From the NCBI RefSeq assembly GCF_012641335.1, contig NZ_JABAID010000010.1, forward strand, positions 62,001 through 126,000: DNA of 64,000 bases. Reading direction: 5' to 3'. Source of the stretch: Novosphingobium sp. ERN07. GTDB lineage: Bacteria > Pseudomonadota > Alphaproteobacteria > Sphingomonadales > Sphingomonadaceae. Below are positions 25,791 through 33,822 of this stretch, in pieces (within the stretch, counting starts at the first letter, position 1; each line of letters starts with the position of its first letter). The translations under genes and the position numbers were made by a program. The notes beneath the pieces were generated by a model, which was not told the DNA's origin, made no database searches, and worked only from the letters and a program-made list of their open reading frames with translations.

Positions 25791-26582
25791 TCATGCATAG
25801 TCCGCCAGCCAGCGGCGCGTTGCTTCGGCCACGGCGCTGGCGCGCAGCGCGGGGTGGGGGAAGGCATCGCGCAGTGCGGCAGAGCGCAGTTCGATGGCCA
25901 GCGGCAAGCCCTGTGGCAATGCGTGATAAAGCTGGCCGAGTGGCAGCGCGCCTTCGCCGCATTGCTGGCGCAGATCGATGGCATCGTGGATCACCGCGTT
26001 GAAATCGGCGGGATCGGGGCGCTGCGCCGGAGCATCGCAGAACTGCGCATAGGGGAGCAGCGCGGGATCGACTTGTGCGATTTCGGCAATGGAAGAGCCA
26101 GAGCGATCAACGTGGATCGGATCGATCAGCAGCGCTTTCAACGGGTGGTCCACCATGTCCAGCACGGCAAGAGCCATGCGCAGGTCTTTCACTTCGGTGA
26201 AAATGCCGAATTCCAGCGCCACGCGGATGCCGCTGCCTTCGGCATGGCGGCACAGGTCTGTGAGCCGCGCGGCGGTACGGGCGTGATCGGGGTCTGACGA
26301 TACGCACAGCACATTGGCCGCGCCAAGGTCTGCGCCCACGTCCAGCACCTTGCGGTGATCGTCCATCGCTGAATCAGGTTTCAGCCAGACGACTTCGACA
26401 TCGAGCAGCGGCAGACCGGTGGCGGCCAGTGCGGCGCGGGCATCGCGCGTGTGCGCCGCCGTCCATTCCGCCGGATCAACCCACAGGCCCACCATATCGA
26501 AGCCACCCGCGCGGGCGGCTTCGATAGTGTCAACCGGGCCGAATTCCGGCACCACGCCGGACGCGAGCGAGATCGGGTTCAT
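25791..26582 (-). CDS. Xylose-isomerase-like TIM-barrel protein
   Basis: A 263-residue protein of the AP-endonuclease-2/xylose-isomerase-like barrel family: opening MNPISLASGVVPEFGPVDTI, IEAARAGGFDMVGLW, then RVALEFGIFTEVKDL with a likely metal-binding Glu, and LLIDPIHVDRSG with Asp and His in the expected barrel-edge positions. Family members are sugar epimerases, hydroxypyruvate isomerase and ring-modifying dehydratases or isomerases in catabolic clusters. It is 9 bp downstream of Rieske R5 and overlaps the EthD translation unit. Substrate unknown. Confidence 0.75.
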   Translation of the reverse strand: MNPISLASGVVPEFGPVDTIEAARAGGFDMVGLWVDPAEWTAAHTRDARAALAATGLPLLDVEVVWLKPDSAMDDHRKVLDVGADLGAANVLCVSSDPDHARTAARLTDLCRHAEGSGIRVALEFGIFTEVKDLRMALAVLDMVDHPLKALLIDPIHVDRSGSSIAEIAQVDPALLPYAQFCDAPAQRPDPADFNAVIHDAIDLRQQCGEGALPLGQLYHALPQGLPLAIELRSAALRDAFPHPALRASAVAEATRRWLADYA

Positions 26583-26591
26583 GCGCCCGCC

Positions 26592-27770
26592 TTACATCTG
26601 CGGTTGGGGAAGGTCCGCGTCATCCTGCAGATACCAGTCCAGCCATTCGTGGAAGTACTGGTTGCCGCGTTCGTTGCGCCCGAACACCAGTTCGTCATGC
26701 GCCCCTGTTTCAAGGCCCTTCTGGATTTCCAGACCGATCAGGTAATCCTCGGTATAGGTCACATCGCGGAAGAAGTTCATCGCCGCTTCGACGTTCGCGC
26801 GGTCTTCCTCGTCGCGGATGGGTTCGCGACGCAGATAGTTCAGCACGGTGCGGTTTTCGCCCGGCGTCGGCCCGGGGAATAGCTGGGCAACTTGCGTGAT
26901 TTCGGGCGCGATAAAGGCCGATACGTTGGGGAACATGATCCGCACGAAATCGAACCCGTTGTTCTCTTGGCGGCCCCATTCTTCGCGCGGCACGTCCTTC
27001 AGGGCGTCTGCGATCTTATGGTGCGGGAAGCCAATGCGCTGGTGCGGGCCGAAGCCTTCGTAGTGCATACAGTTCGATGGCGTGCGCGGAAAGATCGTCT
27101 GAGGATGAAGCGAGGCGAAGTGGTAACCTTCGAGATAGCCGTCATAGGCGATCTTCCAGTTCGCGCCTTCGATCACGCGGCTGCCCATGTAGGACCAGTT
27201 GCCGAAGTCCAGCGCTTCGAAATCTTCGAGAAAGCCCTGAAAATAGGCATCGACATCGATGGGAGCATTGGGCGTGAGCACGACGAAGATCATGCCGGCT
27301 TTTTCCTGACACGGCAGTTCGCGCAGGCCGAGTTCGGACTTGTGGACTTCACCGAACTTGCTCGCTTCGGAAATGCCGATCAGCTTGCCGTCCTGCCCGA
27401 AGGTCCAGCCGTGATACTTGCAGGTGAATCGCGGGCAATTCCCGTGCCCTTCATTGGCCACCGGTGCGCCGCGATGCGAACAGACGTTGAGGAAGGCGCG
27501 GACCTGCCCGGTCTTGTCACGATTGATCAGCACGGGCATCCCGACGGCATCCATCGCCTTGTAATCGCCGGGATTGGGCAATTCTGCGGTGAAGGCCAGC
27601 ATTAGCGGCACCCGCTTGAACACCAGCTCCATTTCGGCCTTCCACTGGTCCGGGTCGGTATAGCTGCGCACGGGCACGCGCTTGGTGCTGTCGGTCAGGA
27701 AGGTTTGCTTGTTTTCGACGTAATCGCGCATGATTTCCGCGACTTGTCCGATACGCTCGATGCGATCCAT
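26592..27770 (-). CDS. Rieske non-heme iron oxygenase, alpha-subunit type (R5)
   Basis: A 392-residue component, shorter than R1-R4. Rieske ligands Cys97, His99, Cys117 and His120 (CSHRGA ... CKYHGW); catalytic His pair in YLEGYHFASLHPQ. It is similar along its length to R8 at 35243-36427 (shared PLMLAFTAELP/PLMLALTIELP, ANWKIAYDGYLEGYHF and EWGRQENNG). The ATG at 27770 gives MDRIERIGQ after a GAGAAG site; a longer frame upstream is unlikely. First gene of a four-gene reverse operon (TIM-barrel, EthD, thioesterase) and divergent from the acyl-CoA synthetase. Confidence 0.92.
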   Translation of the reverse strand: MDRIERIGQVAEIMRDYVENKQTFLTDSTKRVPVRSYTDPDQWKAEMELVFKRVPLMLAFTAELPNPGDYKAMDAVGMPVLINRDKTGQVRAFLNVCSHRGAPVANEGHGNCPRFTCKYHGWTFGQDGKLIGISEASKFGEVHKSELGLRELPCQEKAGMIFVVLTPNAPIDVDAYFQGFLEDFEALDFGNWSYMGSRVIEGANWKIAYDGYLEGYHFASLHPQTIFPRTPSNCMHYEGFGPHQRIGFPHHKIADALKDVPREEWGRQENNGFDFVRIMFPNVSAFIAPEITQVAQLFPGPTPGENRTVLNYLRREPIRDEEDRANVEAAMNFFRDVTYTEDYLIGLEIQKGLETGAHDELVFGRNERGNQYFHEWLDWYLQDDADLPQPQM

Positions 27771-27938
27771 TCTTCTCGTGCCTCTCCGTGCCCGCTGGGT
27801 CGGGTTCAAGGTGTGACCATGCCTTGCGCGCACTATCGCGGAAAGCTGTGACAGGGGCTAGGTTTGCGCAATGGTATCGTCCCAACTCGCCTTTTCGCCA
27901 ATTGCTGCAATGGGGGTGCGCTTGGAACAAGCAACCTT

Positions 27939-29561
27939 ATGAACAAGAACAACGACAAGCCTTGGGACTGGCTGCCGATTCCCGCCCCGCACCAGCAGGC
28001 CTTTGCGACTGGCGGCGTGTGGGACATGAAAACGCTGGCCGATCTGGCGCGCGAACGGGCCGATGCCGCGCCCGATTTTGTCTGCTTCATCGATGGCGAG
28101 GGGCAATATACCTTTGCGCAAGTGCTGGCCGAGGCCGAGGCACTTTCCGCCTCGCTCCATGCGCGTGGGCTTTGCGCCGGAGACGTGATTGCCTTTCAGG
28201 TGCCGAACTGGCGCGAAGCGGCGGTGATCAATCTGGCGGCGGCGCTTTCGGGCTTTGTCGTCAACCCCATTGTGCCGATATACCGCGATGCCGAAATGCT
28301 GATGATGCTCGGCGATTGCCGGGCGGCGGCGATCTTTGTGCCCGATGTGTGGCGCAAGGTGGATTATGCCGCGATGGCGCGTCGTTGTGCCGATGCGCTG
28401 CCCGATCTGCGCCATGTCTTCACCGTGCGGGGCGTGGGCGAGGACGATTTCGCAGCACTGGTCGCGGCCGGGCGCGATGCGGCATTTGATGCGCCAAAGG
28501 TCGATCCGATGGGCGTGAAGATGGTGCTCTACACATCGGGCACCACAGGGAGGCCCAAGGGCGTGCTGCACAGCCATTGCACGCTGGCGCACATCGTTGC
28601 CACCAGCGGGCGGCATTGGGGCTTGGGCGAGGGCGAGGCGACGCTGATGCCATCGCCCGTCACCCACGTTTCGGGCTATGCCAACGGGCTGGAGGCACCG
28701 TTCATCTGCGGCATCCGGTCCGTGCTGATGGAAGCGTGGAATGCGAATGAGGCGCTGGCGCTGATCGAACAGCACCAGCTTGTCGGCACCGTGGCGGCAA
28801 CGCCGTTTCTGGTGGAACTGGCGGCGGCGGTGCGGGCAGCAGGCACAGGCCTGCCCAGCTTCCGCTTCTTCGCTTGCGGTGGCGCGGCGGTTCCGGCGGA
28901 CCTGATCCCTGCGGCCAACGCAGCTTTCGACAATTGCAAGGCTTTCCGCGTGTTTGGGGCTTCGGAAGTTCCGCTGGTCACTTTTGGGTGGCCTACCAAC
29001 GAACACCTTGCCGCGACCACCGATGGCGAAGTGGTCGATTACGTTGTGCTCATCGTCGATTACGAAGACCGCGTTCTGGCCGCGGGCGAAGAAGGCGAAA
29101 TCCTTGCGCGCGGGCCGGCCATGATGATGGGCTATGCCGACGCTGCCCAGACCGCAGAGGCGATAACGCCCGACGGCTATTTCCGCACGGGCGACCTTGG
29201 CGTGCTGACCGCCGATGGCGCGGTGACGATTACGGGGCGCAAGAAAGACCTGATCATTCGCGGAGGCGAGAACATCTCTGCCAAAGAGATCGAGGACGTG
29301 CTGCACACCCACCCGGCGGTGAAGGAAGCCGCCGTGGTGGCCATGCCGCACGAACGCCTTGGCGAAGGCGTGTGTGCCTATGTGATCCTCGGCAGCGATG
29401 CCGATGCGGCCACTCTTGCCGCCCACGTCGCCGCATCGGGCATGGCCAAACAGAAGATCCCCGAACGCTTCGAGCTGGTCGAAGACTTCCCGCGCACTGC
29501 CAGCGGCAAAGTGCGCAAGGATCAGTTGCGGGCCATGATCAAGGAGAAGGTGGGGGGCTAG
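27939..29561 (+). CDS. Acyl-CoA synthetase (AMP-forming)
   Basis: A 540-residue ANL-superfamily ligase that would activate a carboxylic acid to its CoA thioester with ATP. The P-loop-like motif YTSGTTGRPKG is at about 198-208, FGASEVP is the A5 region, YFRTGDLGVL and GRKKDLIIRGGENISAKEIED form the C-terminal hinge, and the acylation Lys lies in TASGKVRKDQL. The ATG at 27939 has a weak ribosome site but gives the usual length. It overlaps the convergent VanA-like gene by 4 bases, the two stops sharing the palindrome CTAG. Cyclic or aromatic acid substrate is plausible from context. Confidence 0.9.
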   Translation: MNKNNDKPWDWLPIPAPHQQAFATGGVWDMKTLADLARERADAAPDFVCFIDGEGQYTFAQVLAEAEALSASLHARGLCAGDVIAFQVPNWREAAVINLAAALSGFVVNPIVPIYRDAEMLMMLGDCRAAAIFVPDVWRKVDYAAMARRCADALPDLRHVFTVRGVGEDDFAALVAAGRDAAFDAPKVDPMGVKMVLYTSGTTGRPKGVLHSHCTLAHIVATSGRHWGLGEGEATLMPSPVTHVSGYANGLEAPFICGIRSVLMEAWNANEALALIEQHQLVGTVAATPFLVELAAAVRAAGTGLPSFRFFACGGAAVPADLIPAANAAFDNCKAFRVFGASEVPLVTFGWPTNEHLAATTDGEVVDYVVLIVDYEDRVLAAGEEGEILARGPAMMMGYADAAQTAEAITPDGYFRTGDLGVLTADGAVTITGRKKDLIIRGGENISAKEIEDVLHTHPAVKEAAVVAMPHERLGEGVCAYVILGSDADAATLAAHVAASGMAKQKIPERFELVEDFPRTASGKVRKDQLRAMIKEKVGG

Positions 29562-30604
29562 GCTGGACACTCCTCAGCACGAATTTGGGTTTCGAGCCGG
29601 TGGCGCACTTTGAGCGCACCGGTATCGCAGCGTGCCGAAACCTCGCGCGGGGGAGAATCCAACCCTTGAAGCACCAGTTCGATAGCTTCGATTGCGGCCT
29701 TGTCCTGTGGCTGGATGCGCAGACCCATATCCATATGCGTCTGACCGAGCGCCGGGTTGCCGGTAGCAAAGTCGCGCGATGTGATAACAAAATAGTGCAG
29801 CGAACTGGGCGTTTCCGGCGTGATAAGGTGCAAGTAGTTCTGGGTTCCCAGCAGCGCTCCATTCGCGCTGTCATAAAGAGCGCCGCCGGTGCGGATCAGA
29901 TGCGGGCCGAAGTACTCTGCATCGAATGACTGATCCAACGGCCCGGCGTGGTCAGGAAACATCAGTTTGAAGAACGGGTTCGGCGGCAGCCCGTTACCCT
30001 TCCGGCGCACGTTGAGACTTTCCGGTGTTTCGACCAGGTCAACCGGCAGACCGGCAACGAAGTTGCCGCCGGGGATGGTATCGGCATGGATGAAGCTGGC
30101 GTGGCTGAGGTCAAGCAGGTTGTCGATCAACAAGGTGTACCGGGCAGCAATCGTGGCTAGGCGGTGCTGTTCTGTAGCCCAGGCTGGGCTGCCCGGTCCA
30201 AGTGCGGCCATGTCGGGGAGAAGCGTTTCGTCGGCCAGTGCTTCTGATCCGGTCCAAATCCACACAACACCGCCGCGCTCTGCCACTGGATAACGGCGCA
30301 GATCGGCCTTTGCCGGAATGGCAGTCTGGCTTGGCACTTCTTCCAGCGTGCCAGACGCGGAAAATGCGAACCCGTGATAGCCGCAACGAACGCGGTCACC
30401 AGAAAGACACCCTTTCTCAAGCGGAAAGGCGCGGTGTGGGCACAAACCTGAAAGGATCACCGGCTCACCGCGTTCGGTCCGGTACAGGATGATCCGCTCG
30501 CCCAAGATGGTACGGCCCAGCAACTCGCGCCCCACTTCGGAGGAATAGGCGGCGGCCCACCATTGGTTGCGGGGATAGGGTTGACGGGTTTTGAGCGGAT
30601 GCAT
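29558..30604 (-). CDS. Rieske oxygenase of the vanillate O-demethylase (VanA) type (R6)
   Basis: A 348-residue component of the VanA-like subgroup, about 100 residues shorter than the other Rieske proteins here. Rieske ligands Cys55, His57, Cys74 and His77 (CPHRAF ... CGYHGF); catalytic His168 and His173 in DNLLDLSHASFIHADT, the hallmark NLLDLSH segment. Family members demethylate methoxy-aromatics or oxidise related compounds using a VanB-type reductase, which is not in this window. Start ATG at 30604 follows GGGAGAATG. It is divergent from a TetR gene with tandem operator-like palindromes between them. Confidence 0.9.
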   Translation of the reverse strand: MHPLKTRQPYPRNQWWAAAYSSEVGRELLGRTILGERIILYRTERGEPVILSGLCPHRAFPLEKGCLSGDRVRCGYHGFAFSASGTLEEVPSQTAIPAKADLRRYPVAERGGVVWIWTGSEALADETLLPDMAALGPGSPAWATEQHRLATIAARYTLLIDNLLDLSHASFIHADTIPGGNFVAGLPVDLVETPESLNVRRKGNGLPPNPFFKLMFPDHAGPLDQSFDAEYFGPHLIRTGGALYDSANGALLGTQNYLHLITPETPSSLHYFVITSRDFATGNPALGQTHMDMGLRIQPQDKAAIEAIELVLQGLDSPPREVSARCDTGALKVRHRLETQIRAEECPA

Positions 30605-30634
30605 TTCATTCTCCCGGATGCTTATCACCCGGTG

Positions 30635-30671
30635 TTTGGCATTTGCCAAAGATGTTTGTCAATTGCCCAAA
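30635..30671. promoter_or_regulatory. Two tandem operator-like palindromes between VanA-like gene and TetR
   Basis: TTTGGCA-TT-TGCCAAA (30635-30650) has perfect 7-bp arms. A second, weaker copy, TTTGTCA with TGCCCAAA (30655-30671), starts 20 bp further on, two helical turns away. They fill the 86-bp gap between divergent starts, so both promoters should be covered. The likely binder is the TetR protein encoded at 30691. Confidence 0.65.
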
Positions 30672-30690
30672 TCAGTGGCATCGCGATCCT

Positions 30691-31311
30691 ATGCCAGCCA
30701 AGCCCGCACGTTATGCCCCCGCCGCCAATCGCGAAGCCATTCTGGAAGCGGCGCTGCATGTTTTTGCCGAAGCCGGGTACGAAGGGGCCAGCACGCGAAG
30801 GATCGCTGCTGCTGCGGGGATCGAACCGGGGCATCTGGCCTATTACTTTCCGTCTAAGCGGATGCTCTGGCAGGCCGTCGTCGAAGCTTTTGCGCAGCAA
30901 GGTGAACAGGTGCTGCGTGCAGGGCTGCAAAGTGTGGCGGGAGAGCCTGCTTGCGATGTTCTGCCGCGCCTGCTCGCGTCGTTACTTAAAACCTTCGCAG
31001 CGAACCCCCAACTCACCCGCCTTATGCTGCAAGAGTTTTCGGTGTCGGGTGAGCGGCACGATTGGGTGGCGCAGAGCTTTGGCATCCCGGTATGGGAAAT
31101 TCTCCGCCCTTTTTTTGCCGCACTGGAAAGCGAAGGCCTGCTGTCGGGCGCAAGCGCCGCTGCTGCATACATGAACTTGCTTGGCGGGGCGCTACTGGCA
31201 TTCGGCACGCGGGATTACTTTGCAGGCATCGCGGGGTACGACCCGACCTGCGAACCTGAACTTTCGCGCTATATCGATCTGTTGCTGCGCCCCTTGCTGC
31301 AGAAGGGTTGA
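30691..31311 (+). CDS. TetR-family transcriptional regulator
   Basis: A 206-residue TetR protein: helix-turn-helix STRRIAAAAGIEPGHLAYYF at about residues 33-52, with the conserved K-x-x-L-W following; the C-terminal domain is helical. The start ATG at 30691 gives MPAKPARYAP; a longer form would begin inside the operator. Divergent from the VanA-like oxygenase, so a local repressor of that gene and itself is the simplest model. It is a different protein from the TetR at 23039 and its operators differ. Confidence 0.88.
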   Translation: MPAKPARYAPAANREAILEAALHVFAEAGYEGASTRRIAAAAGIEPGHLAYYFPSKRMLWQAVVEAFAQQGEQVLRAGLQSVAGEPACDVLPRLLASLLKTFAANPQLTRLMLQEFSVSGERHDWVAQSFGIPVWEILRPFFAALESEGLLSGASAAAAYMNLLGGALLAFGTRDYFAGIAGYDPTCEPELSRYIDLLLRPLLQKG

Positions 31312-31313
31312 AT

Positions 31314-32120
31314 TCAACCCTCCCCCATCGCCTTCGCCACACTGGCGTTGATTTCCTCGCGCGTGGGATTGCGGCGCAGGGTGAGGCCGCCGTTCACTTG
31401 CAGGTTCTCGCCGGTCATGAAGCATTCGTCGCTGGCGAGGAACACGGCGGCGGCGGCGATGTCTTCCGATGTGCCCCAGCGGCCCAGCGGGTAACCGGCG
31501 CGGAAGGCTTCGAACAGACCGGGCACCTGGCCCGCATCAGCGGTCATCGGGGTATCGGTAAGGCCGGGCGAGATTGAATTGGCGCGGATGCCTTCGTGGC
31601 CGAACTCGTGCGCAATGCAGCGGATAATGTGATCGGTGCCGGCTTTGGTGCCCATGTAGATCGCGTGATCGTTGAGCATGATTTGCGCGGTGGCGGAGCT
31701 GATCGTCAGGATCGAACCGCCGCGCCCGCCCAGCGATTTTGCCATCTTGCGCACCATCGCCTGAAAGAACTGGTGCGGGCCAACGAGTTGCAGTGCGCTC
31801 ATCGCGTCAAGCTCTTCGCGCGTCACATCAAGGAACGGCTTGAGCAGGCCCCACCCGGTGGCGTTGAGCGCAATGTCGATACCGCCCATCTTCTGCACGG
31901 CGGTTTTGGCCAGCGCGTTGACGCTGGCTTCGTCGGTCAGATCGCAGGTGGCCCAGTGGCAGGCGTTTTCGGCGGCGAACTTTTCAAGCACATCGGCCTT
32001 GCGGCCTGCGACCAGCACGGTTGCGCCTTCGTCGATAAAGCGCCGGGCGATGATCTGGCCCATGTTGCCTTCGCTGCTGGCACCCAGAATGATTGCGGTC
32101 TTGCCTTCCAGGCGTCCCAT
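31314..32120 (-). CDS. Short-chain dehydrogenase/reductase (SDR), atypical glycine motif
   Basis: A 268-residue SDR. The cofactor motif is of the extended kind ILGASSEGNMGQ rather than TGxxxGxG, as in enoyl-reductase-like SDRs; NAG is replaced by NATG, with a Ser in TISSAT and Tyr/Lys in YMGTK. The C-terminal NGGLTLRRNPTREE extension is unusual. Start ATG at 32120 follows a GGAG/AGGA site. Its 3' end meets the convergent TetR gene 2 bp apart. An enoyl-CoA reductase or special ketoreductase role is possible; exact reaction unknown. Confidence 0.83.
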   Translation of the reverse strand: MGRLEGKTAIILGASSEGNMGQIIARRFIDEGATVLVAGRKADVLEKFAAENACHWATCDLTDEASVNALAKTAVQKMGGIDIALNATGWGLLKPFLDVTREELDAMSALQLVGPHQFFQAMVRKMAKSLGGRGGSILTISSATAQIMLNDHAIYMGTKAGTDHIIRCIAHEFGHEGIRANSISPGLTDTPMTADAGQVPGLFEAFRAGYPLGRWGTSEDIAAAAVFLASDECFMTGENLQVNGGLTLRRNPTREEINASVAKAMGEG

Positions 32121-32265
32121 GTCCTGCTCCAATGATATGTGTTTGGTTGCAGGCCTATCATCATGGGGGCCATCGCATTTCCTGTTCAAAAGGCGAGTGG
32201 CTTGGCAAGCGCCGGACCTTCAAGGATGCTGAAACTGAATCTGTACGGGATAGAGGAGCGCGAAG

Positions 32266-33024
32266 ATGGATCTGGGGCTTAAAGGCAAGAAGGTGATCCT
32301 TACCGGCGGCAGCCGCGGTATCGGGCGCGCTGCACTTGAATTATTTGCGGAGGAGGGCTGCGACGTCGCGTTCTTCTCGCGCAATTGCGAACAGGTCGCG
32401 CAGACTGTCGAGGTGCTTTCGAAGCATGGAGGCAAGGTCATCGGAACACCTCTCGACATGATGGATCATGAGGCCTACCGCGCCTGGCTTTCGTCTACCG
32501 CAGAGCAACTTGGCGGATGCGATATCTTCGTTCCAGGAGCGAGCGCGTCGGGTTCTGGCGCAACCGGCGATTGGGATGCCTGCTTCAACGCGGACATCAA
32601 GGGAACTGTCATCGGTTGTGAAGTTCTCGAACCCTGGCTTGAAAGAAGCGGCTCCGGTTCGATTGTTATGATGTCGAGCACTGCCGGTATCGAAACGTTT
32701 GTGGTGCCGCAGGCTTTCAATGCGATGAAGGGCGCACTGCTCACCTATTCCAAGCAGCTTGGACAGGCTCTCGGTCCAAAGGGAATTCGCGTGAACGCGG
32801 TTTCGCCAGGCCCTATCGCATTCCCGGGCGGCAACTGGGAGGCTATCAAGGGAGCCGCACCTGAACTTTACCAAGCAACGGAGGCACAATTCGCGCTCGG
32901 CCGCTGGGGTGGACCGGATGAAGTTGCGAAGACCATTGTGTTCCTGGCCAGCCCAGCATCATCTTACACCACTGGAACGAATGTGGTTGTTGATGGCGGA
33001 TATACCAAGCGCGTCCAGTTTTAA
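32266..33024 (+). CDS. SDR-family protein lacking the catalytic tyrosine
   Basis: A 252-residue SDR-fold protein: good Rossmann motif TGGSRGIG and a normal C-terminal VVDGGY. However, the position of the catalytic Tyr reads Phe (FNAMKGAL instead of YxxxK), and the NNAG motif is replaced by VPGAS. The Ser in MMSSTAG and the Lys remain. Loss of Tyr should remove the normal proton-relay mechanism, so it may bind NAD(P) without turning over, use another residue, or serve a different reaction. It precedes the VOC gene by 10 bp. Its codon use looks less GC-biased by eye than its neighbours, which may mean recent arrival. Confidence 0.8.
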   Translation: MDLGLKGKKVILTGGSRGIGRAALELFAEEGCDVAFFSRNCEQVAQTVEVLSKHGGKVIGTPLDMMDHEAYRAWLSSTAEQLGGCDIFVPGASASGSGATGDWDACFNADIKGTVIGCEVLEPWLERSGSGSIVMMSSTAGIETFVVPQAFNAMKGALLTYSKQLGQALGPKGIRVNAVSPGPIAFPGGNWEAIKGAAPELYQATEAQFALGRWGGPDEVAKTIVFLASPASSYTTGTNVVVDGGYTKRVQF

Positions 33025-33034
33025 GGCCGCGCGG

Positions 33035-33562
33035 ATGAGCATCGGGGCAAAGGGCATCCAGCACATCGGGGTGTCCGTCCCCGATCTCGACAAGGCGCGC
33101 GAATTTTACCTCGGCCTGCTTGGCGCGGTCGAGGTGGGACCGCCGCTGGAATGGCGCGACAATCCGTTTATCGATGAGGTTGTGGGCCTGAAAGGCAGCG
33201 CCGCGCGGCAGTTCATGTGCCGGCTTGGCAATGCCTGCATCGAAGTGTTCGAATACCTTGAACCCCGGTCCGATCCGCAAGACCCGGACCGAGGCGTCAA
33301 CCGCTTTGGCTACACCCATTTCGCGGTGCAGGTGGAAGACGTGCAGGCCTGTTACGAACGCCTCCTCGCCGCCGGAATCCGCGTTCACACGCCGCCGTCG
33401 CTGGCGGGCATTACCATTGATGCCGATGGTCGCAAGCATGGCTATGCCGCCACCTATTGCCGCGATTTCTTCGGCAATGTCTTTGAGATCATGGAAATCT
33501 ATGACGACGAGCAGATCCTGCCCGTCTGGCGCGCGGGTGAGGGTGTGATCGTTCCGGGTTGA
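33035..33562 (+). CDS. VOC-family (glyoxalase superfamily) protein
   Basis: A 175-residue vicinal-oxygen-chelate protein. Module one begins GIQHIGVSVPDLDKAREFYLG with metal-ligand-type His, and ends CIEVFEY; module two begins RFGYTHFAVQVEDVQACYERL with a His, and ends NVFEIMEIYDD with Glu. This H...E...H...E arrangement is that of glyoxalase I or methylmalonyl-CoA epimerase relatives. Start ATG at 33035 follows AAGG. It is the second gene of a unit with the Tyr-less SDR. Function not fixed by sequence. Confidence 0.83.
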   Translation: MSIGAKGIQHIGVSVPDLDKAREFYLGLLGAVEVGPPLEWRDNPFIDEVVGLKGSAARQFMCRLGNACIEVFEYLEPRSDPQDPDRGVNRFGYTHFAVQVEDVQACYERLLAAGIRVHTPPSLAGITIDADGRKHGYAATYCRDFFGNVFEIMEIYDDEQILPVWRAGEGVIVPG

Positions 33563-33584
33563 GCGGCGGTTGCATCATTAATTT

Positions 33585-33656
33585 CGTCATTCCCGCGCAG
33601 GCGGGAATCCAGTTGAGACGGTTGCTCGCTGGATTCCCGCCTGCGCTGGAATGACG
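33585..33656. repeat. Long interspersed inverted repeat (28-bp arms)
   Basis: The left arm 33585-33612 starts CGTCATTCCCGCGCAGGCGG and the right arm 33629-33656 is its complement at 27 of 28 positions, with a 16-base loop. This is the familiar GTCATTCCCGC-type bacterial repeat. It follows the VOC gene and could terminate its transcript before the operator of the next operon. Confidence 0.8.
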
Positions 33657-33668
33657 GAGTGCGGCTTC

Positions 33669-33700
33669 AAATAAAACCGGCAACATAACCTGTTTTATCG
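33669..33700. promoter_or_regulatory. Recurrent palindromic operator (site C)
   Basis: ATAAAACCGGCAA, spacer CA, TAACCTGTTTTAT: the same geometry and core as site A (the 9-base run ATAAAACCG and CTGTTTTAT are identical). About 10 of 13 arm positions are complementary. It lies 123-154 bp upstream of the Rieske R7 start and downstream of the repeat at 33585, so it belongs to the R7-R8 operon. Confidence 0.7.
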
Positions 33701-33740
33701 CAAAAACGCCAGTTCCTAGCCAAAATCAGAGGTCTTCGGG

Positions 33741-33769
33741 CGGCGTATCTTGACCTTGATCAAACGCCG
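33741..33769. promoter_or_regulatory. Possible promoter with flanking inverted repeat upstream of R7
   Basis: CGGCGT (33741-33746) and ACGCCG (33764-33769) flank a TTGACC that could be a -35 box; a TCTAAA-like -10 would follow. It is 54-82 bp upstream of the R7 start. No good -10 consensus is present, so this is weak. Confidence 0.3.
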
Positions 33770-33822
33770 TATGGTCTAAACATGACACCTTCCGCTCCGT
33801 TACCGATACGGAGAGGACAATC

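Noticed and set aside
27858..29570. A 570-codon reverse frame opposite the acyl-CoA synthetase
   Set aside because: The forward frame has all ANL ligase motifs in order; the reverse frame is rich in His/Arg with no domain.
33585..33656. 28-bp inverted repeat considered as insertion-sequence ends
   Set aside because: The arms enclose only 16 bases and no transposase; it is the common GTCATTCCCGC-type dispersed repeat.
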